Notes under the pieces: model-generated
What the model was told of the DNA's origin: nothing
Database searches by the model: none
What the model saw: only the letters and a program-made list of their open reading frames with translations
Shown here: positions 34,706-42,831 of the stretch, in pieces
How the letters are laid out: the number at the start of each line of letters is the position of its first letter
How positions within the stretch are numbered: position 1 is the stretch's first letter
Assembly (NCBI GenBank): GCA_009785705.1
Contig: WQVS01000001.1
Coordinates: 1-64,000 of the forward strand
Source of the DNA: Coriobacteriia bacterium
Lineage (GTDB): Bacteria; Actinomycetota; Coriobacteriia; WRKU01; WQUG01
DNA: 64,000 nucleotides
Reading direction: 5' to 3'
Position numbers and translations under genes: made by a program

Positions 34706-35590
34706 ATGTCTAGTTTTTCACGCACTAAAAAAGGAATTATAAGGCTCGTCACACTCAGTATTCTCGCAGGACTTTTGCTCATTTTTGCTGCCTGCACAAG
34801 TCCAGAAGAAAGCCCTGAGGTAGAAGAAGTTGCTACCGCCCCTGTTGAAGTAACTAACATGGTTTTAGCTTCAACTACTTCCACACAGGACTCGGGACTT
34901 TTCGAAGCTCTTATTCCCGCCTTTGAAGATGCTCATCCAGAAGTAAACGTTCAAGTTATTGCTGTTGGTAGCGGGGAAGCCATGGAAATGGGTCGCAGAG
35001 GCGACGCTGACCTCCTTCTCGTTCACTCACCTGCAGCAGAAATCACCTTCATGGAAGAAGGCTATGGTTTAGAGCGCAGTCCTGTAATGTATAACGATTT
35101 CATCATCATAGGGCCAGAAGATGACCCTGCCGATGTCGCAAGTAGTGCTGATGCAGCTGAAGCTTTTGCGCGCATTGCAGAATCAGAATCCACCTTCGTT
35201 TCTCGTGGGGACGATTCAGGAACACATGCAAGAGAGATGTCCATTTGGGACTTGGCTGAGATAGAGCCAGAGGGCGATTGGTATCAGGAATCTGGACAAG
35301 GCATGGGCGCAACACTGCAAATAGCCGAAGAATTCCAAGCCTATACGCTTACTGATAGAGCAACTTATCTGAATCTCAATAATGAAGGCGTGCTAGAACT
35401 ACCTATCTTAAGTGAGGGCTCAAATGAGCTTCTGAATTTCTATCATGTGATAACTCTCGTTGATGCAAGAGAACAAGCAGCAGCGCAAGCTTTTGCCGAC
35501 TGGATTATCAGCCCTGCAGGTCAAGAAGTCATCGCTGGCTTTGGTGTAGAGGACTTTGGTGCTCCTCTCTTTACCCCGAACGCTGACTAG
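34706..35590 (+). CDS. tupA: Tungstate ABC transporter substrate-binding lipoprotein
   Basis: Binding lipoprotein of the TupA type, 294 residues, with lipobox FAAC. The ligand loop STTSTQDSGLFEALIPAF near the start of the mature protein, VGSGEAMEMGRRGDADLLLV and SRGDDSGTHARE are characteristic. ModA-like molybdate binders look different. The ATG follows AAAGGAG by 5 nt. It heads a run of cofactor genes (tupB, tupC, moeA, moaA, moaC-MOSC, mogA, mobA-fdhD) on the same strand. Tungstate is favoured over molybdate on family grounds, but the leader and operon suit either. Confidence 0.88.
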   Translation: MSSFSRTKKGIIRLVTLSILAGLLLIFAACTSPEESPEVEEVATAPVEVTNMVLASTTSTQDSGLFEALIPAFEDAHPEVNVQVIAVGSGEAMEMGRRGDADLLLVHSPAAEITFMEEGYGLERSPVMYNDFIIIGPEDDPADVASSADAAEAFARIAESESTFVSRGDDSGTHAREMSIWDLAEIEPEGDWYQESGQGMGATLQIAEEFQAYTLTDRATYLNLNNEGVLELPILSEGSNELLNFYHVITLVDAREQAAAQAFADWIISPAGQEVIAGFGVEDFGAPLFTPNAD

Positions 35591-35640
35591 CAATTAAGGA
35601 ATTGACCTTATATGACTAATCAGCAGAAAAGACAAGGCAC

Positions 35641-36369
35641 ATGAATCTTTCAGGACTACGCCTTTTTAGCGATGCCTTCGCGGATGGATTTTCTTTGCTC
35701 GCGCAGGGTACCGTTGACTTGTGGAACATCATCCTTACTTCTCTGCAGGTCTCAGGTTTCGCAACAGGCATTGCTGTTGTTATCGGTATTCCTGCTGGTT
35801 ACTGGTTAGGGTCACGCAGAAATGTCCGCAGATTCACAGCTCTTGTCATAGCGAATGCTGGAATGGGCCTGCCACCTATCGTGGCAGGCCTTTTTGTATC
35901 GATGCTGCTTTCAAGAAGTGGTGTTTTTGGTGAACTGGGCTTGCTCTACACCAGACCAGCAATAGTTATTGTTCAAGTCGTTATCGCAACTCCTGTCGTA
36001 GTGGCACTTACAGCGTCAGGTATATCTGCAGTTCCTGCACAACTTCGTCTGCAGGCGCGCTCACTGGGGGCAGGTCGCTTCCAAGAAATTGCTCTTGCAG
36101 TGCGCGAGGCACGTCTCTCTATCCTGGGTGCTATTGCAGGTGGTTTTGGTGCAGTCATTAGTGAGGTAGGTGCTGTGCAAATGGTGGGGGGTAATCTGGC
36201 TGGACAGACTCAGGTTATGACAACAGCAATCATGCAGTATACGCGCATGGGCAGATTTGGCGTTGCTATGGCACTTTCAGTGATACTACTCTCCATCATC
36301 ATAGTAGTCAATGTCATCATAACTCGTGAACAGCTTCGTGATGAACGCTATACGAAGGCGCTCTCATGA
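35641..36369 (+). CDS. tupB: Tungstate ABC transporter permease
   Basis: Integral membrane component, 242 residues with five or six helices. The EAA-like loop EIALAVREARLSILGAIAGG contacts the ATPase. GMGLPPIVAGLF and GAVISEVGAVQMVGGN are typical of the TupB/WtpB group. It ends with a 4-nt overlap with tupC. Confidence 0.9.
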   Translation: MNLSGLRLFSDAFADGFSLLAQGTVDLWNIILTSLQVSGFATGIAVVIGIPAGYWLGSRRNVRRFTALVIANAGMGLPPIVAGLFVSMLLSRSGVFGELGLLYTRPAIVIVQVVIATPVVVALTASGISAVPAQLRLQARSLGAGRFQEIALAVREARLSILGAIAGGFGAVISEVGAVQMVGGNLAGQTQVMTTAIMQYTRMGRFGVAMALSVILLSIIIVVNVIITREQLRDERYTKALS

Positions 36370-37259
36370 TGGTAGATATGGCAAAGACAGTAGCAATAGC
36401 AACAACAGCGGCGACTACTGCAAGGGCAACATCAGTGAAAACTGCAACAAAAGATATGAGAGTAATCAGTTCGCAAGAAGCTGACTACAAGCTAGTGGCA
36501 GAAGGTCTTGCACTCCACTATCCTGATTTCTCTCTACAGATTGAGCGCTTCGGTCTCAAATCGGGTGAGATTGTAGCCCTTCTCGGGCCATCAGGTAGCG
36601 GCAAATCAACTTTGCTCATGTGTATGGCAGGACTCGAAAGCCCCAAAGAGGGCACAGTCTTTTTGGACGGGATCCAGCTTAGTCGCAGTCTTGCACAAAA
36701 GAGCATAGCAACCGTATTTCAGACGCCCTATCTCTTCAAGGGAAACGTTGGTTATAACGTGGCCTATGGTCTACGCATGCGCAAATTGCCAAAACAAGAG
36801 ATTAAAGCGCGGGTAGCAGAGGTACTTGACCTAGTGGGACTCAAGGGCTGGGAACGCAGGTCAATCCTTGGACTTTCAGGGGGAGAAGCTCAGCGTGTTG
36901 CTCTTGCAAGGGGGTTGGTGCTTAGTCCCCAAGTCATGATGCTGGACGAACCCCTCTCATCTCTTGATGAGGCCTTGCGCAAAACGCTGTCAGTAGAATT
37001 CTCAGAAATCCTACGCAGCCAAAAGATTACGGTGCTCTACGTGACCCATTCAAAACAGGAAGCTTTCACTGTTTCAGATAGTGTGGCCATTATGAAGTCA
37101 GGCCGCATTTTGGTGCATGACAGGCTGAAAAATCTGTTTAATGACCTGCAAGACGAATGGGTACAGGATTTCTTAGCTCCCGATGATTGGTGGCTAAAAT
37201 TCAAAGAATCGGGGAACCAAGCAAGCAGTCAGGCTAAACAAACAAAGGAGTCACAATGA
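36366..37259 (+). CDS. tupC: Tungstate ABC transporter ATP-binding protein
   Basis: ABC ATPase of 297 residues: Walker A LLGPSGSGKSTLL, Q-loop VFQTPYLFKGN, signature LSGGEAQRVALARGL, Walker B VMMLDEPLSSLD and H-loop VTHSK. It is preceded by an odd ~40-residue Ala/Thr-rich extension (KTVAIATTAATTARATSVK), so a later start is possible, though the overlap with tupB supports the first ATG. The last four bases overlap moeA. Confidence 0.9.
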   Translation: MMVDMAKTVAIATTAATTARATSVKTATKDMRVISSQEADYKLVAEGLALHYPDFSLQIERFGLKSGEIVALLGPSGSGKSTLLMCMAGLESPKEGTVFLDGIQLSRSLAQKSIATVFQTPYLFKGNVGYNVAYGLRMRKLPKQEIKARVAEVLDLVGLKGWERRSILGLSGGEAQRVALARGLVLSPQVMMLDEPLSSLDEALRKTLSVEFSEILRSQKITVLYVTHSKQEAFTVSDSVAIMKSGRILVHDRLKNLFNDLQDEWVQDFLAPDDWWLKFKESGNQASSQAKQTKESQ

Positions 37260-38551
37260 CACATACCAGCCTTAGTTTTGACAGAGCACTTAAGCGTTGG
37301 CTTTCAACGATAGAGAGACTAGACCCAGAGACGGTACTCTTGGATGAATCTTTGGGACGTATTCTTGCCGCCGACCTCTCCAGTGATATTGATGTGTCAC
37401 CCTTCGACAATTCGGCGATGGATGGATTTGCTCTGCGCGCAAGAGACATTGCAAAGGCGAGTCCTGCCACACCTATCGATTTAGAGGTAGTTACCTGTAT
37501 CGCTGCGGGCGACTATTGGGAGGGAACTCTTCAAGCAAGACAGGCCGCACGCATCATGACGGGTGCCCCGCTACCAGCAGGTGCCGACATCGTTGTTAAA
37601 GTTGAAGATACGACGAAGGCTGATAGTGACCAGCATGTTCGTTTTAGCTCGGCTGCATCCAGAGGCCTCAACATTCGCCTTAGGGGCGAAGAGATTAAAG
37701 CGGGGGAGCGCGTACTTGCTTCTGGCGAATATCTTGGCCCTGCAGCGGTCGGACTTTTAGCAGCAACGGGATATGTACAGGTGCCCGTGTTCAGGCAACC
37801 CACTGTAGCCATTATCTCAACAGGGGAAGAACTCATCCCTGTGGGTGACACACCAACACGCGGCAAGATTCGTAACAGCAATTCACATTCACTAGCGGCT
37901 CAGGCTCAGGCCGCAGGTGCAAGGGTGCGCCAGTATGCAAGCATTCCCGACACACTTGAGGACACCGTTGCAACGTTTAGGCAGGCAAGCACAGAATGCG
38001 ACATCATCATATCAAGCGGTGGCGTATCAGTAGGAGACTTCGACTTTGTGGAAGAGGCTGTCCAATCACTGGGTGATTTGCACTTCTCCACCGTCAAAAT
38101 GCGGCCAGGCAAACCTCAGGTAACAGGCATGATTAACAAACTCCCTTTCTTTGGATTGCCTGGAAATCCCACTTCTGCCTATTTGGGCTTTGAGCTCTTT
38201 GTTCGTCCAGCGATTCTCAAAATGGCAGGACATACTCGCTTGCAAAGACCTGTCCAAACAGCAGTACTAAGTCACGACATTAAAAAACGTCAGGGCTTGC
38301 GCTATTTCATGCGCGGCAGAGTACGTCTAGCAGATATTCAGGAACCAGCAGAACCTTCTTCTTCTGCGAACGCACAGGACAGGGCGCACAGTCATCTTGT
38401 GCAGGTCACGGGAAATCAGTCAAGCGCACTGCTAGGTTCACTCCATGAAGCTAATTGTCTTCTTGTTCTGCCTGAAGAAGAGACAGAGCTAAAAGCAGGA
38501 ACAGTTGTTAAATGTATTCGTCTTGATATGGAAGAAAGGGTGGAACTGTAA
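37256..38551 (+). CDS. moeA: Molybdopterin molybdenumtransferase MoeA
   Basis: Inserts molybdate or tungstate into adenylylated molybdopterin, 431 residues. Signatures are SPFDNSAMDGFALRARDI, RIMTGAPLPAGADIVVKVE, ISTGEELIPVG, SSGGVSVGDFDF and FFGLPGNPTSAYLGF. The C-terminal domain IV carries a Pro/Ser/Ala-rich insert (EPAEPSSSANAQDRAHS). It overlaps tupC by 4 nt and moaA by 1 nt, implying tight coupling of metal uptake and insertion. Confidence 0.94.
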   Translation: MTHTSLSFDRALKRWLSTIERLDPETVLLDESLGRILAADLSSDIDVSPFDNSAMDGFALRARDIAKASPATPIDLEVVTCIAAGDYWEGTLQARQAARIMTGAPLPAGADIVVKVEDTTKADSDQHVRFSSAASRGLNIRLRGEEIKAGERVLASGEYLGPAAVGLLAATGYVQVPVFRQPTVAIISTGEELIPVGDTPTRGKIRNSNSHSLAAQAQAAGARVRQYASIPDTLEDTVATFRQASTECDIIISSGGVSVGDFDFVEEAVQSLGDLHFSTVKMRPGKPQVTGMINKLPFFGLPGNPTSAYLGFELFVRPAILKMAGHTRLQRPVQTAVLSHDIKKRQGLRYFMRGRVRLADIQEPAEPSSSANAQDRAHSHLVQVTGNQSSALLGSLHEANCLLVLPEEETELKAGTVVKCIRLDMEERVEL

Positions 38552-39654
38552 TGACACCTTTGGTGAGCAAGGGACGCACTATAGACTATTTGCGCATCTC
38601 ACTAACGGACCGCTGTGATTTGCGCTGTGTATATTGCATGGGTGCTGATGGAATAGAGGACAAGCTAGACAGAGAATTGATAATGTCTCTAGAGGACGTG
38701 GCGCAATTTGCCCGTATCGCCTGTGCAGAAGGCATTAAATATATTCGTTTGACAGGCGGTGAACCCTTAGTGCGACTAGGCATCGTTGACCTAGTAAGGG
38801 AACTATCACAGATTCCTCAACTTGAAGACTTGTCGATGACCAGTAATGGACAGCTTTTTGGTAAATATGCTGAAGACCTGAAGAATGCTGGTTTATCTCG
38901 CATTACTTTTTCTCTAGATTCTACTGATGCGACTACCTATGAAAAGCTTACACGTGGGGGAGACCTAGTAAAGGTCTATTCAGCTATCGATGAGGCATTA
39001 AGATTGGGGTATAGCCCCGTCAAAATTAATGCGCTTGCTTACCAGCTGACAGAAGACGATTTGCTCAATTTTATACGTATGACAGAGGAGAAGCCCATAC
39101 ATGTCCGCTTCATCGAGTACATGCCCATAGGCTTTGTGGGCAGGGAGGCGCGCAAGTGTCCAACCCCACCCCCTTGCTTAGCCCTTTCAGCTCAGTCTAC
39201 TGCAGCTGCAGACTGCTCAAATAATGCGACAGAAAGCAGGCCAGAAGCACATCAAAGCAAGCCTTTGCTGACTATGGGCCAAATTCGAGATGCAATCAAT
39301 GAGCTTGCTTCTACAAGGGGCTTAAGTGAACTGAAGCCTTTAAAGAGAGAAAAGGCCCCCTTAGGGCATGGGCCAGCTAGCTCCTATGCTTTTGATGAGG
39401 CACAAGGCAGCTTTGGTTTTATCGCTGTGCATTCGCAAAATTTCTGTGCAGACTGTAACAGGCTGCGCCTTACTGCTGATGGAAAAATTCGCTCCTGTCT
39501 CTTTTCAGATCTAGAGATTCCTATAGGGGCAGCACTGCAAACGAAAAACAGGGACAGTCTGCGAGCAAGCTTATTGCAGGCTGTAGCTAGCAAGCCATTA
39601 TCATATGCACAACAGCAGGGTACAAAGCGCACTATGTCAGCCATCGGTGGCTGA
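38551..39654 (+). CDS. moaA: GTP 3',8-cyclase MoaA
   Basis: Radical SAM enzyme for the first step of pterin cofactor synthesis, 367 residues. The N-terminal cluster motif is C22-x3-C26-x2-C29 in TDRCDLRCVYCMG, GGEPLVR follows, and the C-terminal cluster cysteines are in CADCNRLRLTADGKIRSC. The required terminal Gly-Gly is present (SAIGG). A ~40-residue Pro/Ser/Ala/Asn-rich insert (PTPPPCLALSAQSTAAADCS) lies between the barrel and the C-terminal cluster. The stop codon is inside the left arm of a long hairpin. Confidence 0.93.
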   Translation: MTPLVSKGRTIDYLRISLTDRCDLRCVYCMGADGIEDKLDRELIMSLEDVAQFARIACAEGIKYIRLTGGEPLVRLGIVDLVRELSQIPQLEDLSMTSNGQLFGKYAEDLKNAGLSRITFSLDSTDATTYEKLTRGGDLVKVYSAIDEALRLGYSPVKINALAYQLTEDDLLNFIRMTEEKPIHVRFIEYMPIGFVGREARKCPTPPPCLALSAQSTAAADCSNNATESRPEAHQSKPLLTMGQIRDAINELASTRGLSELKPLKREKAPLGHGPASSYAFDEAQGSFGFIAVHSQNFCADCNRLRLTADGKIRSCLFSDLEIPIGAALQTKNRDSLRASLLQAVASKPLSYAQQQGTKRTMSAIGG

Positions 39655-39750
39655 GCTGTTTTGGTGGCACCTAGGTGATGTATCGTAAGGCTCACGTAGA
39701 TTTTGCTTCACCTTTCGATGCATCACCTATGCACTCGCCAAAACAGCTCA
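39652..39750 (+). promoter_or_regulatory. Long two-tier hairpin between moaA and moaC
   Basis: The outer arm is 13 bp and perfect (TGAGCTGTTTTGG/CCAAAACAGCTCA). After an internal loop the inner arm is 14 bp (TAGGTGATGTATCG/CGATGCATCACCTA, one G-U), capped by a ~30-nt loop. It begins with the moaA stop and leaves 34 nt to moaC. It may be an RNase III-type processing site, an attenuator or a small mobile palindrome. Confidence 0.65.
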
Positions 39751-39784
39751 TATTACCTATAGATTTTATTAGGGAAGGATTATT

Positions 39785-40762
39785 ATGTTTACTCATCTTG
39801 ACTCTAAGGGACAAGCTTCCATGGTTGATGTGGGGGATAAGCTCACTACTCACCGGGTGGCAATCGCTTCCTCCTTTATCCAGATGAACAGTGCTACTCT
39901 GAATGCCATCAAGGGTGACGCTCTGAAAAAGGGCGATGTGTTAGCAACTGCACGTATCGCAGGGATTCAGGCAGCAAAGCGCTGTTCAGAACTTATCCCT
40001 CTCTGTCATCCTCTGCTCATAAGTAGGGTGGCAATAGACTTTGAATTTGTCGAAAGGGTACAGAGGGATACCAAAGCTGTTCAAGAAGGCGCTAAACCCG
40101 AACAAGACAACAAGCCCTGCGGAATACGCTGCTTTGCGACAGTCACACTGACAGGTCAAACGGGCGTAGAGATGGAGGCTCTAACAGCAGCCTCTGTGAC
40201 AGTACTTACCATCTTTGACATGGCGAAAGCAGTCGATAAAAACATGAGTATCGACGCTATACGCCTTGAATACAAATCGGGGGGTAAAAGCGGTATCTTT
40301 GCAACAGGTCAGGCAGGAATGGTATTAGCCATCAACCTCTCAAAAGAAACTGGGGAGCAAAAGGTCAGTACCACAGAAGCGGTAGATTTCATTGAAGGGC
40401 ATGGAATAGAGAGCGATGCCCATGCAGGGGATTGGCACAGACAGATTTCGCTTCTTGACCAATCATCAGTAGACCAGCTTATTGCAAAGGGCCTAACACT
40501 TAAGCCGGGCGACTTTGCTGAAAACATCACAACATCAGGATTTTCACTTCAGACCTTGCCTGTCGGCAGCAGACTGCGCCTAGGTCAAGCTCTGCTCGAA
40601 ATCACCCAAATTGGAAAAGAATGTCATACTCGCTGCGCCATCTATCAGCAGGCAGGTGACTGCGTCATGCCACGTGACGGAGTATTTGCAGCAGTTATTG
40701 AGGGCGGCAAGGTAAGAGCTGGTGACACCATGTATCTGCTACAACAACAAAAGGAAATCTAA
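39785..40762 (+). CDS. moaC: MoaC-MOSC fusion protein
   Basis: A 325-residue fusion. Residues 1 to ~178 are MoaC, which with MoaA forms cyclic pyranopterin phosphate: [24 protein letters not shown] and [17 protein letters not shown]. Residues ~185-325 are a MOSC domain ([35 protein letters not shown]), a sulfur-carrying domain linked to Moco enzymes. The essential-type Cys is in GKECH. A Lys/Glu-rich insert ([20 protein letters not shown]) interrupts MoaC. The ATG follows GGGAAGG. It overlaps mogA by 1 nt. Confidence 0.92.
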   Translation: MFTHLDSKGQASMVDVGDKLTTHRVAIASSFIQMNSATLNAIKGDALKKGDVLATARIAGIQAAKRCSELIPLCHPLLISRVAIDFEFVERVQRDTKAVQEGAKPEQDNKPCGIRCFATVTLTGQTGVEMEALTAASVTVLTIFDMAKAVDKNMSIDAIRLEYKSGGKSGIFATGQAGMVLAINLSKETGEQKVSTTEAVDFIEGHGIESDAHAGDWHRQISLLDQSSVDQLIAKGLTLKPGDFAENITTSGFSLQTLPVGSRLRLGQALLEITQIGKECHTRCAIYQQAGDCVMPRDGVFAAVIEGGKVRAGDTMYLLQQQKEI

Positions 40763-41229
40763 TGAGGTTAGCAATAATAACTTGCTCTGACACACGTAGC
40801 CTTGCTGAAGATGAAGCAGGCCACGCCCTGGCAAAGCGCATCACAGCTCGCAAGTGGGAGCTGTGCCAGCACATGGTAGTGAAAGATGACATGCAGACAA
40901 TTGAAGCTCGCTTAAAGCACTGCTCCGACGCACTAAAGGCTGATGTGATTCTGACCTGTGGCGGAACAGGTCTTAGCTCTCGTGATGTTACTCCAGAGGC
41001 TACCTTGGCTGTTGCAGATAGAGTAGTACCTGGTATAAGCGAAGCAATACGCCAGGCATCTCTTGATATCACAAAGTGCGCAATGCTTTCACGCGCAGTG
41101 AGCGTGCAACGTGGCACAACTCTTATAATAAACTTACCTGGTTCTAAGAACGCGGCGCTTGAATGCCTTTACGTGTGTATTGACCAACTAGAGCACGCAG
41201 CAGATATGATGGCAGGGAAAGGACACTAG
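40762..41229 (+). CDS. mogA: Molybdopterin adenylyltransferase-like protein (MogA/MoaB)
   Basis: 155 residues of the MoCF-binding fold; it adenylylates molybdopterin before MoeA inserts the metal. The loop LTCGGTGLSSRDVTPEAT is diagnostic, and INLPGSKNAALECL is the second substrate loop. MogA and MoaB cannot be separated by eye. It lies in the continuous cofactor operon. Confidence 0.9.
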   Translation: MRLAIITCSDTRSLAEDEAGHALAKRITARKWELCQHMVVKDDMQTIEARLKHCSDALKADVILTCGGTGLSSRDVTPEATLAVADRVVPGISEAIRQASLDITKCAMLSRAVSVQRGTTLIINLPGSKNAALECLYVCIDQLEHAADMMAGKGH

Positions 41230-41238
41230 GCAGCTAGT

Positions 41239-42831
41239 ATGAGCAATATTGAAAATTTAAGTAAGCATTCGCTTCCTCTTACGGCAGTAATACTTGCAGG
41301 TGGACGTTCGCTGCGTATGGGTGTTGATAAAACACAGGTTGACCTTAGCGGAATACCCTTGCTTGCGCATGCAGTAAACAATGCTTCAGATTTTGCTAGT
41401 CAGATTATTATTGTGACAAATCGTCCCGATTCGATTGTCATAGACGACTTTCAAATAGAGGTCGAAATTGTCACCGATGAAATTGCTTACCAGGGGCCCT
41501 TAGGTGGTCTGTCCACTGCTCTTAAGGTTGCACAAAATGAATGGGTTGTTGCTCTGGCAGCTGACATGCCTTGGGTGTCGAAGGAGGTCATTTCTGCTCT
41601 CTGGGACGCACGCGGTGATGGTAGTGCTGGGAACAACTCCAGTGGTCTCTCAGGCAATTCTGCCGATAGCCCTGTTGATAATGTCGCCACCAACAACTTC
41701 GATGTAGTGGTTCCCGTTTCAGACAATGGTCCAGAACCTCTTCTTGCTCTCTACAGGCGGGACAGCATGCTTCAGGCTGCACAAGAGGTCTTAGACTCAG
41801 GTAAACGCCGCATCATCGCAGCCTACCCCGCCTTGCATGTACATGAGATAAACCTTGAATCCCTGCAACAAGTTGACCCCCATCTCATATCTTTCTACAA
41901 CGTTAATACGCAGACTGACCTTATGGCAGCGCGCAAGTATGAGCAGGCGCGAAAAGCAGCAGATGAAAGAAGTCGTTCCTCAGATACAAAGGATACAGAT
42001 ACTGACAACAGTGCAGATGAGCTATTGGCTGCTCAAGAAATTATCCCTCACGATTTCAAGCGAGGAGACATACGAGTACTATCCCTAGAGGAAACAGGTC
42101 GCAGCATCCCTACAGAATCTCCCTTTACCATCTATCTCAATGACGTCGAGATTGCCACTGTACAGGCAAGCGATGATGACCTTGAAGACATGGCAGTTGG
42201 ATTCTTGCTTGCAGAGGGTCTATTGCACGACAGGTCTGCGTTCAAGTCAGTTGACCTCGATGCAAAGAGGGGTCTTATCTATGTAGGCTCAGATGAACTT
42301 GTCCCCGAAGATTTGGTATACCGTACACGCTACATTACCTCTGGTTGTGGCAAAGGAATAACTTTCTCAAGTCTTGGTCATGCCCGTGGCCTGGAAAAGA
42401 TTACCCAGGAGCTGAAAGTTTCACCGCATGACCTCTACTACTGGATGAGTGAGCTGTCCAAACGCAGTGCAGAACATAGGGAACGGGGAGGCTACCACTC
42501 CTGCGGACTTGTTCTTTCGGGGGAGCTGCAGCTAGTTCGTGAAGATATAGGACGCCATAATGCTGTTGATAAATTGCTTGGTCAGGCCTGGCTAGAAGGC
42601 ATGCCCATTGGGCAGGGGATAGTGCTGGTGAGCGGACGCATCTCCTATGAAATGATTGTTAAGGCGGCAAAAAGTAAGATTCCCTTTATTGCGTCAAGGT
42701 CAGCTGCAACAGATTTGGCAGCAGAGATTGCCCAGGACTTAGGTATTACTTTAGTGGGTTATGTGCGCGGAGGGAAGATGGTTGCCTACACTCATCCAGA
42801 GCGCATAGCAAATGAGGGATCAGATGCCTGA
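41239..42831 (+). CDS. MobA-FdhD fusion: cofactor guanylyltransferase plus FDH sulfur-transfer protein
   Basis: A 530-residue fusion. Residues ~12-235 are MobA, which attaches GMP to molybdopterin: LAGGRSLRMGVDKTQVDL, GPLGGLSTAL and LAADMPWVS, with a Gly/Ser/Asn-rich insert (GSAGNNSSGLSGNSADSP). A charged linker leads to FdhD (~262-530), which passes sulfur from a cysteine desulfurase to the formate dehydrogenase cofactor: MAVGFLLAEGLL, REDIGRHNAVDKLLGQAWL and LVSGRISYEMIVKAAK. The usual Cys-x-x-Cys loop reads TSGCGKG with a single Cys. The fusion joins the two last steps before the cofactor enters FdhA. Confidence 0.92.
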   Translation: MSNIENLSKHSLPLTAVILAGGRSLRMGVDKTQVDLSGIPLLAHAVNNASDFASQIIIVTNRPDSIVIDDFQIEVEIVTDEIAYQGPLGGLSTALKVAQNEWVVALAADMPWVSKEVISALWDARGDGSAGNNSSGLSGNSADSPVDNVATNNFDVVVPVSDNGPEPLLALYRRDSMLQAAQEVLDSGKRRIIAAYPALHVHEINLESLQQVDPHLISFYNVNTQTDLMAARKYEQARKAADERSRSSDTKDTDTDNSADELLAAQEIIPHDFKRGDIRVLSLEETGRSIPTESPFTIYLNDVEIATVQASDDDLEDMAVGFLLAEGLLHDRSAFKSVDLDAKRGLIYVGSDELVPEDLVYRTRYITSGCGKGITFSSLGHARGLEKITQELKVSPHDLYYWMSELSKRSAEHRERGGYHSCGLVLSGELQLVREDIGRHNAVDKLLGQAWLEGMPIGQGIVLVSGRISYEMIVKAAKSKIPFIASRSAATDLAAEIAQDLGITLVGYVRGGKMVAYTHPERIANEGSDA

